Assembly (NCBI GenBank): GCA_008933045.1
Contig: WBXJ01000019.1
Location: forward strand, 1-19,244
Origin: Verrucomicrobiota bacterium
GTDB lineage: Bacteria; Verrucomicrobiota; Verrucomicrobiia; Limisphaerales; SXQI01
Direction of reading: 5' to 3'
Length of the DNA stretch: 19,244 nucleotides
The notes below the pieces were generated by a model, which made no database searches, was not told where the DNA came from, and saw only the letters and a program-made list of their open reading frames with translations. Positions 7,700 through 15,914 of the stretch are shown here, piece by piece (the stretch's first letter is position 1; the number at the start of each line of letters is the position of its first letter). The translations under genes and the position numbers were made by a program.

Positions 7700-7719
7700 G
7701 TATTGCATTTAACTTTTAA

Positions 7720-8940
7720 ATGAGAAATCCAAAAACTATTCTTCTCTTTGGTCACGGTGGATATTTCAATCGCGGGTGTGAGGCGATCGTGCAGAGCACG
7801 ACCGCTATGTTTCGTGAACTACGTCCCGATCTAAAATTCATGCTGCTTTCCTTCGATCACGTGAAGGACCGGCAAAGTGCGAACAACGCGGTGGATCGGA
7901 TTGAGCCTGGATATTCGATTAACCCATCCTTCCCGGCGCTCGTGGCCAGCGTTGCCTATAGAGTTCACCGTCCGTGGAGTAACTGGTGGCTGGCCGGCCC
8001 TGCAAGAAAAGCAATAGCCGAAGCCGATCTTGTGCTCTCGATCGGCGGCGACAATTATTGCTACGCCGATTCGCCCTACTATTATTACTTTGATGATCTT
8101 GTCCGAAAAGCCGGCAAGCCGCTTATACTTTGGGGTGCTACGATACAATTGGATAATCCATCCGCTGATAAGCTAAATGACTTGCGTAGATTTGACGCCA
8201 TCACCGCACGGGAACGATTGACGGTTGAAGTTCTGGCCAGGCATGGTATCACTAAGGGAGTGCATTTGGTCGCCGATCCTGCTTTTACTTTGAGCACGAA
8301 GTCGGTGGACGTCTCCGAATTCTGGCCACGGCGAGATCGCGTTTTGGGGCTAAACCTCAGTCCCTTGGTGGGAAGATATACACCAACCGGGCTAGATTCA
8401 GTGCTCAAGGCGGGACTGGCACTCGTTCGGCACGCCGTTCAGGCGGGGCACGGGGTGCTGTTGATTCCACACGTAACGGACCCAATGCCGCCGAAAGAAA
8501 AATGGAACGACGATGCGCACATTTTAAAGAAAATTCAGGCGGAAGCGAATCAGCCCGAGGCCGTTGGTCTTGTGCCATCGGGGTACAATGCGTCAGAAAC
8601 CAAGTTTATTATTTCCAAGTGCAACTGGTTTGTGGGCGCACGGACACACAGCACAATTGCGGCGCTTTCAAGCGGAGTTCCGACGATCACGCTGGCCTAT
8701 AGTGCCAAAGCGCATGGCATTAATTTCGATATTTTTGGGGATCGGCGCTGGGTCGTGGACATAAAGGACTGGACACCCGAATCAGCCATAAGTAAATGGA
8801 AGGAACTCTTGTCACAAGGAGATTCACTATCTGCTTATCTGAAAACAAAGGGACCTGAATTGAGCAATCGATCTCAATTAGGGGTCAAAATTGTCATGGA
8901 GTTGTTATCTGAGTCAAAAGGGTCAGCGCACGTGCGGTGA
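7720..8940 (+). CDS. Polysaccharide pyruvyl transferase family protein
   Basis: Protein of 406 residues of the polysaccharide pyruvyl transferase family (CsaB/WcaK-like), which transfer enolpyruvate from PEP to sugar hydroxyls to form ketals; some relatives have other roles. Visible: an N-terminal GHGGYFNRGCEAI loop, LSIGGDNYCY near 107-116, the ITARERLT string, VADPAF, LGLNLSP, and the C-terminal signature GARTHSTIAALSSGVP with Arg308 and His310, followed by AYSAKAHG with Lys330. All typical active-site elements are present. The leader is AT-rich (CATTTAACTTTTAA before ATG) with no Shine-Dalgarno. It sits directly behind the FrhB-like gene, so the two probably act together. The acceptor sugar cannot be told from sequence. 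Confidence 0.88.
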   Translation: MRNPKTILLFGHGGYFNRGCEAIVQSTTAMFRELRPDLKFMLLSFDHVKDRQSANNAVDRIEPGYSINPSFPALVASVAYRVHRPWSNWWLAGPARKAIAEADLVLSIGGDNYCYADSPYYYYFDDLVRKAGKPLILWGATIQLDNPSADKLNDLRRFDAITARERLTVEVLARHGITKGVHLVADPAFTLSTKSVDVSEFWPRRDRVLGLNLSPLVGRYTPTGLDSVLKAGLALVRHAVQAGHGVLLIPHVTDPMPPKEKWNDDAHILKKIQAEANQPEAVGLVPSGYNASETKFIISKCNWFVGARTHSTIAALSSGVPTITLAYSAKAHGINFDIFGDRRWVVDIKDWTPESAISKWKELLSQGDSLSAYLKTKGPELSNRSQLGVKIVMELLSESKGSAHVR

Positions 8941-8953
8941 AGGGGGTGTTTGG

Positions 8954-10324
8954 GTGTCTACGAATCAAGCGATATCAAAACTAGAAAACGCGGCCTTTGG
9001 AGTCAGTCCAAAGGCTCAGTCGATTTCGCCTCCCTGTGCTCGACCAATCAAGGTTAATCGGTGGCAAGGGATCATAGGCATTTTTTTTGGTGTGCTTTTT
9101 TTCCTGACATTTTTGGCTCCAATTTTGGCAACAACAATAGGAATTAAATTCGCTTGGGGATGCTTTTGTGCGTGGGCCTTCGTAGTGATTCCCACCATCC
9201 TACAAGGGTCAAAATCGCTCAGAGTGCTTTGGAAGAATTGGATTGCATTTGGCCTTTGGATCATAGTCATTTCGATTAATGTGGTGCTAGAACGGGGAGG
9301 CAGCGATGCCGGAATTATCCATCTGATCATTGCAATCAGTACTCTGATGGCCGCTATCATGGGGGCGGTCATTGGAACTATGCCTGCCTGGGTTCGGAGG
9401 GCAATGCTAACGACGTTTTTAGTCATTTTGGGGATTCAGGGATATATCTCACTACCAACTCTATTTTTTGAGAATGAAATTGCCCGTAATCTGATGGACA
9501 GAGACAGTTCAGCGATCCTTGAAAAAGTATTCTATGCGAAGCGTGGGGTTGGAGATTTTCACTTGTATACAGGCCTTGCAGTCCTTACGCCGGCATTGCT
9601 GGGCATAGTTTTGTTCGGATCCTGGAGATATCGCATTATTCTCGGCTTTTTATTTATTGGAATCTTTGGGAGCATCATGCTTTCGACATTCTCCGCTGCT
9701 GTGCTTTTGGCTGTGCTCGGAACTGTCATCCTTGTCGGCGGCATCCTTTGGAGTCGAGGATTTATAGGCATGATAATCCTCTATGCGGTTGTCATGGGGG
9801 TTCTAGCATTATCCCTAACGCTCCTCGGCGAACTCGAGCAGGTTGACCGTGTCTCCTCGAAGCTTGAACGGTTGTTCGAAGGGGTTAGTGCAGCCGGTAT
9901 TGTCGATGGGGACGAAACACGTCGCGGTTACCTTGGAAGCATTTCGTTAGATACTTTTCTTGCAGAACCAGCGTTTGGGGTCGGTTCCGTGAGTATGGGG
10001 AAAAATAGTCCGCTTCTATACGTCAAGGTAGGGGGGCATTCTTCATGGATCGACCAATTGGCAGAATATGGAATTTTTGGTTTTGGTCCGTTCCTAGTTT
10101 TTATTTTCCTTCTGATCCGCCAAGCAATTTGGGGATGGCGGCGATCTCGGAAAATCACTGATGCCGGAGTGTGTGTATCGGCGTTTATTTTTGTAATCTT
10201 GGGATTTCTAAATCCAGCAGTTTTTGTCGAAAGTGTTGCAGTTCCGGTGGTTTTTCTTCTTAGCATGGTTTCATCCGCAGATATCAGTTCACAGCTCGGT
10301 GGTGGATCGAACAAAAATGAGTAA
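8954..10324 (+). CDS. wzy: Wzy-like O-antigen polymerase / ligase family membrane protein
   Basis: Polytopic inner-membrane protein of 456 residues with roughly ten to twelve hydrophobic segments after a polar N-terminus of about 35 residues. A periplasmic-loop region in the second half reads SISLDTFLAEPAFGVGSV and then GGHSSWIDQLAEYGIFGFGPF. This is the usual EP.fGvG....HN/S....LAE.GI.G pattern of Wzy/WaaL proteins that polymerise or ligate glycans in the periplasm. I chose GTG 8954 because AGGGGG lies seven bases upstream. A longer frame from 8891 would overlap the pyruvyl transferase and add an unrelated N-terminus. Runs of eight and seven T (9081-9088, 9096-9102) lie in the first transmembrane segment. 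wzy is a functional label; a ligase cannot be excluded. Confidence 0.83.
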   Translation: MSTNQAISKLENAAFGVSPKAQSISPPCARPIKVNRWQGIIGIFFGVLFFLTFLAPILATTIGIKFAWGCFCAWAFVVIPTILQGSKSLRVLWKNWIAFGLWIIVISINVVLERGGSDAGIIHLIIAISTLMAAIMGAVIGTMPAWVRRAMLTTFLVILGIQGYISLPTLFFENEIARNLMDRDSSAILEKVFYAKRGVGDFHLYTGLAVLTPALLGIVLFGSWRYRIILGFLFIGIFGSIMLSTFSAAVLLAVLGTVILVGGILWSRGFIGMIILYAVVMGVLALSLTLLGELEQVDRVSSKLERLFEGVSAAGIVDGDETRRGYLGSISLDTFLAEPAFGVGSVSMGKNSPLLYVKVGGHSSWIDQLAEYGIFGFGPFLVFIFLLIRQAIWGWRRSRKITDAGVCVSAFIFVILGFLNPAVFVESVAVPVVFLLSMVSSADISSQLGGGSNKNE

Positions 10325-11597
10325 AATCTTGGTTTTTCATCAAGTAGGCGGGATTGGCGGGGCAACAATTACCCTTTCCAATGTGGTTCGCTGTTTGGTC
10401 CAGGCTCAGTTCGACGTCACCGTGGTGTGTCCTGCAGGTGCTGGGCAAGCCAGCCTTGCTTTGGCGGGTGCTCGAGTCCTAACAGCCGAACGTCCTATCT
10501 GGCAATTCAGCCATCTTTCCGGCTTTGAAAAGCCGGCTTTGCACCCGCGGTTTTGGATGAATTTCACTCGGCAACTTTGGTCCCTGCGATATTGGGAGGA
10601 ATTCATCAGAGCCCAGAAACCGGACATTGTCCATTTCAATGCAATAACGCTAGCGCCGATGGCGATTGCGGCACAGCGAGCCGGAGTAAAAGTGTCGTTG
10701 ATGATTCAGGAAACCGGTGTAAAGGGACTTTTTGGACTACGAACAAATTACCTTAGGCGCCTAATTTCAAGAAGAGCCGATCTGGTGACATTCATCTCCA
10801 AATTCGACCGGGACTGGTATGCAATTCGGGGACCAAATCTGCAGGTCGTGCCAAACTGGGTGGAGGAACCCCAATTTGGAAGGATCGAGCCTCGTGCGAC
10901 AGCGCGAAACGAACTTGGCATACCCAGAGATGCGAAGGTGGTTCTTTTTACGGGAGGTGTGTGTCCCCTAAAGGGTACACTAGAGCTTTTCGAGGCTGTA
11001 GAATCATTGCAGGGAATAGAGAAATTACTCGTCCTAGTCGCCGGGCCGAAACGGTCGATCTTTTATCGGTCGCTGACGCGGGTGCAAAAAACCAACCGTC
11101 GATGCCGGCAGTTACTAGGAATAGATTACGACGCAAAAATTGCGAACGTATTGCGGCGACCTGGGGTAAGACATCGCATTAGATTTGTAGGAAGTGGTTG
11201 TGAAATGGCGCCCTTGTATTGCGCATCAGATGTGGTTGTATTCCCCGCCACCAAACCGCACCAAGCGCGACCGGCAATCGAAGCGGGCTATGTAAAGGTT
11301 CCGGTGATTGCATCGGATTTCTCTAACCTTCACGAGTTTCTGAAAGATGGAGAGAATGCCCTCCTCATTCGGCCTAGCGATTCTGCGTCCCTGGCCAACG
11401 GGATTCGACTCGTCCTCAACGACACGAAGCTCCGGGATCGACTCGGCGAAGCCAACCACGTTTATGTTGGAAAGAATCATAACAGGGAGACCAATACAGC
11501 CCGACTTGTGGCGGCTTTTCGATCAATTATTTCGGGGAAAAAGCAGGGTTACTTTAATGCAAAACCAGCCTTCATATCCGCGCGTGCTTGTAGTTAG
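10317..11597 (+). CDS. GT4-type glycosyltransferase (GT-B fold)
   Basis: Cytoplasmic or membrane-associated glycosyltransferase of 426 residues, normal for GT4. The N-terminal domain opens with ILVFHQVGGIGGATITL, the glycine-rich acceptor-side loop. QKPDIVHFNA is mid-domain and QVVPNWVEE marks the linker. The C-terminal donor domain has VVLFTGGVCPLKGTLELFEAV, then RHRIRFVGS, and the E-x7-E-like region ARPAIEAGYVKVPVIASD with Glu near residue 322. A longer frame from 10224 lies inside the polymerase gene; ATG 10317 starts directly before the first beta strand and overlaps the polymerase by eight bases. Shine-Dalgarno is weak (GGTGG). Donor and acceptor are unknown; it should add one sugar of the repeat unit. 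Confidence 0.88.
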   Translation: MSKILVFHQVGGIGGATITLSNVVRCLVQAQFDVTVVCPAGAGQASLALAGARVLTAERPIWQFSHLSGFEKPALHPRFWMNFTRQLWSLRYWEEFIRAQKPDIVHFNAITLAPMAIAAQRAGVKVSLMIQETGVKGLFGLRTNYLRRLISRRADLVTFISKFDRDWYAIRGPNLQVVPNWVEEPQFGRIEPRATARNELGIPRDAKVVLFTGGVCPLKGTLELFEAVESLQGIEKLLVLVAGPKRSIFYRSLTRVQKTNRRCRQLLGIDYDAKIANVLRRPGVRHRIRFVGSGCEMAPLYCASDVVVFPATKPHQARPAIEAGYVKVPVIASDFSNLHEFLKDGENALLIRPSDSASLANGIRLVLNDTKLRDRLGEANHVYVGKNHNRETNTARLVAAFRSIISGKKQGYFNAKPAFISARACS

Positions 11598-12879
11598 TCG
11601 TGCGGAGATCAGCGATGCGGATTCATCCGGAATATCCCGCGGCCGCTGGTTCGCGGATTGGCCGAAGGATCGGATCGCACAGATTTACTCCTTCCCTAGT
11701 GCATCGAAGGAGCCGTTCTGTCCGATCCGCTATGAATTTGGAGCTGATGACCGTCAATTTGGAAATCTATTTGCGCGGACAAAAAGATCTTCCTTCGGAA
11801 CGGCCTTTCGGCAGCAATCGATTCAGCATAGCGCCGACGCTTGGCTCAAACGAAAGCTTCGCGGAATAAAATGTTCGACCATTGATTCACTGGTCAAGAC
11901 AGGGCTTTGGGAATTACTGTTTTGGACTCGGCCGTCTCAACGGATGACCGAATGGTGCCTACAATTCAAACCCGACCTGATCTACACAACATGTACCGAT
12001 TTGTCGTATATTGAACTCAGTCTTTACCTTAAATCGGCTTTGAATATTCCAATGAGCTTGCAGGTCGATGATGACTGGTTGGGAACTCTTTATACGAAAG
12101 GTCTCTCTGCTCACTTTCTGCGTCCATTTGTCGAGAAGAAGATAAATCGGCTTTTATCGGATTCCTCAGTTTGTTTGAGCACCGGGCCTTTGATGTCAGG
12201 GGAGTATATGAGACGGTATGGCAAGCATTTTGAGTCCATTTACCTTTGCGACGACTTTCGGCGTTTTGATGAAGCACCGTCGATACGTTCTGATCCCTCG
12301 TCCCGCTTTGTGATCGTTTATTCGGGCTCGCTTTACTTGGGACGGTGGAAAGGTTTACTCGACCTTCACTCTGCCATTAGTCAAGGCTCCCTCGCGAATG
12401 AGGATATTCTGATTAAGGTGTATACTGGTCATATTCCTCTTGAAGCTGGCGAGGCTTTTGCCTCCTGTAACCGTATGCAGATTTTCCCCGGACTATCTGA
12501 TTCCCAGGTTCCAGGGGTTTTAAAAGGGGCTGACATGCTTTTTCTGCCAGAGAGCTTCGAGGCGAAATATCAGGACTACATCCGTTTCTCTATATCCAGC
12601 AAAGCTCATATTTACATGATGTCAGGCCGACCTATCATTGTTTATGGACCGTCTGGGATGAGTGTAATTGAGTATGCTCGGGACGAAGGTTGGGCTTTGG
12701 TGGTAGATCGCAGGGATTTGCGTGGCCTGGGAGCCGCGATCCAAAATATACGGCGCGATAAATCTTACTCCATCGAGATTCTTCAGAAGGCGCGAACGGT
12801 TGCGGAGAAAAATCATAATGCCGAAAAAGTCCGGAACCATTTCAAGAATAATCTCCGGAAGTGCGCTAATCGACAATAA
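11557..12879 (+). CDS. Glycosyltransferase, GT-B fold, GT4-related
   Basis: Protein of 440 residues with a two-domain GT-B layout but more divergent than its neighbours. The N-terminal strand RVLVVSRAEI is followed by GRWFADWPKDRIAQIY. KPDLIYTTCTDLSYIE and SLQVDDDWLG stand where GT4 enzymes have their acceptor-side helix. The donor domain has IVYSGSLYLGRWKGLLDL, then FPGLSDSQVPGVLKGADMLFLP, then SISSKAHIYMMSGRPIIVYGP, the usual SK..EYMA.G.P region. ATG 11557 has AGGG eight bases upstream and overlaps the previous gene by 41 bases. A longer frame from 11347 would lie wholly in the preceding gene and is rejected. Substrate unknown. It is followed by 71 non-coding bases. Confidence 0.83.
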   Translation: MQNQPSYPRVLVVSRAEISDADSSGISRGRWFADWPKDRIAQIYSFPSASKEPFCPIRYEFGADDRQFGNLFARTKRSSFGTAFRQQSIQHSADAWLKRKLRGIKCSTIDSLVKTGLWELLFWTRPSQRMTEWCLQFKPDLIYTTCTDLSYIELSLYLKSALNIPMSLQVDDDWLGTLYTKGLSAHFLRPFVEKKINRLLSDSSVCLSTGPLMSGEYMRRYGKHFESIYLCDDFRRFDEAPSIRSDPSSRFVIVYSGSLYLGRWKGLLDLHSAISQGSLANEDILIKVYTGHIPLEAGEAFASCNRMQIFPGLSDSQVPGVLKGADMLFLPESFEAKYQDYIRFSISSKAHIYMMSGRPIIVYGPSGMSVIEYARDEGWALVVDRRDLRGLGAAIQNIRRDKSYSIEILQKARTVAEKNHNAEKVRNHFKNNLRKCANRQ

Positions 12880-12950
12880 ACATTGGAGCCCAAATTCAAC
12901 CAAGGGATGTATTCGGCTCGACGATACCGGAGAATAACAGCCATTGATCG

Positions 12951-14120
12951 ATGAAGAAGGACGCAGACATCACACCCACGGAAAATTTGACCAGCCTATT
13001 TCTTTATGCCAATGAGCCAGACGCTTTAACGGTTCAAAAAATGGAGTTCTTGGCGAATGAAAGCCCGTGGCGAATCTGCTTGGTCTTTTGGCATCGGGTG
13101 AACTCTTTGCTGAGCATTCAAGCCACCATGGGACTGCCCAGCGAGAATGTCACTTGCATTTCGGGAAAGGTCGGCTTGTCCTGGATTGCAAAAGTATTCT
13201 ATCGGCTGGCAATCATGGTTCGATTCGTGGTGCAATCGGTGAAACTTCGTCCGGCGGTGATCCATGCGTGTACGCTCGATATGCTTTTAGTTGGATTCGT
13301 GGTGCGAGCCTTACGACCGGGGACAAAACTCATCTTTGATTTGCAAGACACATCCGATGGGATGCTTCATCCCCTGATGCTCTGGATCCAACGGTTTCTA
13401 TTCAGAAGATGCAGTGTCATATTTGTCACTTCGAAGCGGTTTCATACACATTTTCTGAGAGAATTTAGGTTGGTAAATGAAGGGAAGGTTCCTGTCATTT
13501 ATGTCCCCAATACGCCCCTTTCTGAGAGGTTTTCCGCTTTTAATCGCCGCGTGCCAGACACTGAAATCGTCATCGGCTGCTTTGGTACTTTTCGGAGTCC
13601 CAACGCATTAGAGGCTCTCATTCAAACAGCAGGAATACTTCGTGCCAAACGAGTAAACGCATCGGTTCTTTTCGCCGGCACAGGTATCAGCCGGCCTTTG
13701 GTCGAGCGGGCAGCAAGAGCAAATCCACACATTCGCTACTCCGGTTCCTACGATTATCAGCGGGATATCAAGAATTTGTATGAGCGGATTGACTTGGTTT
13801 ATGCGGTGTACGATTCATCGCATAACAAGGGAATTGCGCTCGCCTGTCGCTTGGCGGAGGCGGTTGTCTGCGGTCTGCCTGTGATCGTTAATTCCGACAC
13901 GTATATGGGGGAAATTGTCCAAGAGCTCGGAATCGGATTTTACGTTGGTCAGGATATCGTAGGCGATCTTACCGCGATTGTCGAAAAATTTTCAGCGGAT
14001 CCTTCTTTGCGAAGCAAAGTAACGGCAGCGTGTGAAAAAGCCAGATCTCAATTCCTATTCGACACATACAAGCCTCGAATTCGCGAGGCCTATGACAATT
14101 TATTCAGTAATAAACATTAA
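12951..14120 (+). CDS. GT4-type glycosyltransferase
   Basis: Glycosyltransferase of 389 residues with GT-B fold. The N-terminal domain includes PAVIHACTLDMLLVG and KLIFDLQDTSDG. The donor domain starts at IVIGCFGTFRSPNALEALI, continues with VLFAGTG, IRYSGSYDYQRDIKNLYERIDLVYA, and ends with CRLAEAVVCGLPVIVNSDTYMGE, which holds the conserved glutamate and the G.PVI turn. The family's usual PxKxxE is replaced by CRLAE. The start is less certain: ATG 12951 is 18 bases from the nearest GGAG, and no better in-frame start was seen. It lies 71 bases after the previous gene and before an AT-rich gap. Probably adds another sugar of the repeat unit; donor unknown. Confidence 0.85.
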   Translation: MKKDADITPTENLTSLFLYANEPDALTVQKMEFLANESPWRICLVFWHRVNSLLSIQATMGLPSENVTCISGKVGLSWIAKVFYRLAIMVRFVVQSVKLRPAVIHACTLDMLLVGFVVRALRPGTKLIFDLQDTSDGMLHPLMLWIQRFLFRRCSVIFVTSKRFHTHFLREFRLVNEGKVPVIYVPNTPLSERFSAFNRRVPDTEIVIGCFGTFRSPNALEALIQTAGILRAKRVNASVLFAGTGISRPLVERAARANPHIRYSGSYDYQRDIKNLYERIDLVYAVYDSSHNKGIALACRLAEAVVCGLPVIVNSDTYMGEIVQELGIGFYVGQDIVGDLTAIVEKFSADPSLRSKVTAACEKARSQFLFDTYKPRIREAYDNLFSNKH

Positions 14121-14164
14121 TAAATAGTTAATTAAAATGTTTTTATAAATATTATTATATTTAT
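14121..14164 (+). promoter_or_regulatory. AT-rich leader before the amidotransferase module
   Basis: These 44 bases are almost entirely A and T, with strings such as TTAATTAAAA and ATTATTATAT running into the ATG. There is no Shine-Dalgarno. The composition resembles a promoter or an unstructured 5' leader, and TATAAA/TATTAT strings could serve as a -10 box, but no matching -35 is clear. It marks the join between the glycosyltransferase block and the amidotransferase genes. Confidence 0.3.
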
Positions 14165-15304
14165 ATGGTAATAAAAAAGTACAAAATCTGCATGAACTGT
14201 GTTATGGATACCTCAGATTCAAAAATCAGCTTTGATTCTCACGGTGTTTGCGATCACTGTATTGATTTCGGTCGAAAGGTTAAGCCTAATTGGCACACTG
14301 ATGAGCGTGGAAAAATGGAATTGGAGAACATTGTCTCAAAAATCAAAGTAGCAGGCAAAAAACACGACTTTGATTGTTTGCTCGGTTTGAGCGGCGGAGT
14401 GGACAGTTCATACATGCTCCATATCGCCGTAAAGGAGTTTGGCCTTCGCCCACTCGTCTTTCATGTTGATGGCGGGTGGAACTCAGAACTTGGGGTACAC
14501 AATATTCAGGTGATGATTGATAAACTTGGCTTGGATTTATACACCGAAGTGATCAACTGGGAAGAGATGCGTGATTTCCAACTGGCTTTCTTTAAATCTG
14601 GCGTACCTCACATCGATATTCCACAGGATCATGCTTTCATCGCTACTCTATATAATTTTTCAGAAAAGTATAATATTAAATACATACTCAATGGGGGGAA
14701 CATTTCTACCGAGTGCGTTCGAAATCCAATGGAGTGGTTATATTATGGCACGGACATGATGCAAATTCGCGATATCCTTAAACGTTTCGGAACGGTAAAG
14801 ATGGCCACTTACCCATTCAGTCCCATTCTAAGGCACAAAGTTTTTTTACGATATGTAAAGAATGTTCAGGTTGTAAAGCCACTTAATTACCGCCCCTACA
14901 TAAAGGAAGAAGCCATCGCTTTGCTCCAACGAGAATACGAATGGAAGCCATATCCCCAAAAGCACTTCGAATCAAGGTTCACCAAATTTTACGAAGGCTA
15001 TTGGCTCCCGGAGCGGTTTGGTTTTGATACCCGACGAGTTCAATTTTCTAGCCTTATCCTTACAGGGCAGATGTTGAGAGATGATGCTCTCAAAAAGCTT
15101 AAAGTTCCGGCTTACGATCCAGAGACCATCGATCAGGAGTTTAGTTTCGTTGCCACAAAGTTAGGGATTACTCCTGAAGAGTTGCGCGGTTATTTTAATA
15201 TGCCGAAGAAATTTTACTGGGATTACAAAAACATAGATCTCGTCTTCCGGTTGGGCGCCCGCATATTAAGAGCATTAGGAATTGAAAGGTCAATAAAGCG
15301 ATGA
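14165..15304 (+). CDS. N-acetyl sugar amidotransferase (WbpG/WbuX/PseA-type)
   Basis: PP-loop ATP pyrophosphatase-family enzyme of 379 residues. Relatives use ATP and ammonia to turn a sugar carboxylate (or acetamido group) into an amide (or amidine) on nucleotide sugars. The start shows ICMNCVMD with Cys9 and Cys12 and a second pair Cys29-Cys32, a probable metal site. The PP-loop SGGVDSS is at 76-82. GGNIST and YGTDMMQI follow. Full-length for the family. The next two genes encode its glutaminase and ammonia-channel partners, as in Pseudomonas wbpG-hisH2-hisF2. It is more A/T-rich in codon use than its neighbours and has an SD-less AT-rich leader, suggesting the three-gene module has a different origin. 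The stop overlaps the next start as ATGA. Confidence 0.92.
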   Translation: MVIKKYKICMNCVMDTSDSKISFDSHGVCDHCIDFGRKVKPNWHTDERGKMELENIVSKIKVAGKKHDFDCLLGLSGGVDSSYMLHIAVKEFGLRPLVFHVDGGWNSELGVHNIQVMIDKLGLDLYTEVINWEEMRDFQLAFFKSGVPHIDIPQDHAFIATLYNFSEKYNIKYILNGGNISTECVRNPMEWLYYGTDMMQIRDILKRFGTVKMATYPFSPILRHKVFLRYVKNVQVVKPLNYRPYIKEEAIALLQREYEWKPYPQKHFESRFTKFYEGYWLPERFGFDTRRVQFSSLILTGQMLRDDALKKLKVPAYDPETIDQEFSFVATKLGITPEELRGYFNMPKKFYWDYKNIDLVFRLGARILRALGIERSIKR

Positions 15305-15912
15305 TTACCATTGTAAACTATGGCTTAGGTAATATTTCCGCTTTCGCCAATATTTATAAAATACTTAACATCCCTGTAACTATTGCGGGAACAACCGATC
15401 AGTTGGCGGCCGCCGAAAAAATTATTTTGCCAGGCGTCGGCGCTTTTGATTGGGCAATGATGCGGCTGGAGCAATCTGGTATGCGTGCATGTTTGGATGA
15501 TCTTGTGCTCTGTAAAAAGCGCCCCGTGTTGGGGGTTTGTGTTGGCATGCAAATGATGGCCGACCGTAGCGCAGAAGGTAAACTACCTGGGTTGGGGTGG
15601 ATATCTGGCGAGGTTCTGCGATTCAATGAGAATGACTTCCGACAGCAAACACACTTGCCTCACATGGGTTGGAATGATGTTGAACCCGCAAGGACGGAAT
15701 GTCTATTCAAGGGAATCCCTGTGCCGCGCTATTATTTCCTGCATTCATACTACTTTGCAACGGCCCACCCAAGCACGGTATTGGCCAAAACAGATTACAA
15801 CGGCCATTTTGCTGCTGCAGTGCGATTTGAGAACATATTTGGCACCCAGTTTCATCCGGAAAAAAGCCATAATTGGGGAATTCAGCTCCTCAAGAATTTC
15901 GCGGAGATATAA
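15301..15912 (+). CDS. hisH2: HisH-like glutamine amidotransferase subunit for sugar amidation
   Basis: Class I glutamine amidotransferase of 203 residues, normal for HisH. The nucleophile Cys80 sits in LGVCVGMQ, the oxyanion strand is PGVGAFD (44-50), and the rest of the triad is His185 and Glu187 in FGTQFHPEKSH. It releases ammonia from glutamine. A HisH paralogue between a sugar amidotransferase and a HisF paralogue should feed that amidotransferase rather than imidazole-glycerol-phosphate synthesis. The start overlaps the previous stop by four bases (ATGA) and GAAAGG lies about eleven bases upstream. No other histidine genes are present. Confidence 0.92.
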   Translation: MITIVNYGLGNISAFANIYKILNIPVTIAGTTDQLAAAEKIILPGVGAFDWAMMRLEQSGMRACLDDLVLCKKRPVLGVCVGMQMMADRSAEGKLPGLGWISGEVLRFNENDFRQQTHLPHMGWNDVEPARTECLFKGIPVPRYYFLHSYYFATAHPSTVLAKTDYNGHFAAAVRFENIFGTQFHPEKSHNWGIQLLKNFAEI

Positions 15913-15914
15913 GC

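Noticed and set aside
10519..10536. 8-bp inverted repeat (CCGGCTTT / AAAGCCGG) with a 2-base loop
   Set aside because: It lies inside a well-supported glycosyltransferase coding region, has no T tract that would end transcription usefully, and is likely chance.
12722..12937. Small plus-strand frame over the end of the second glycosyltransferase and the following gap
   Set aside because: Mostly an out-of-frame reading of the glycosyltransferase, with no ribosome-binding site or recognisable domain.
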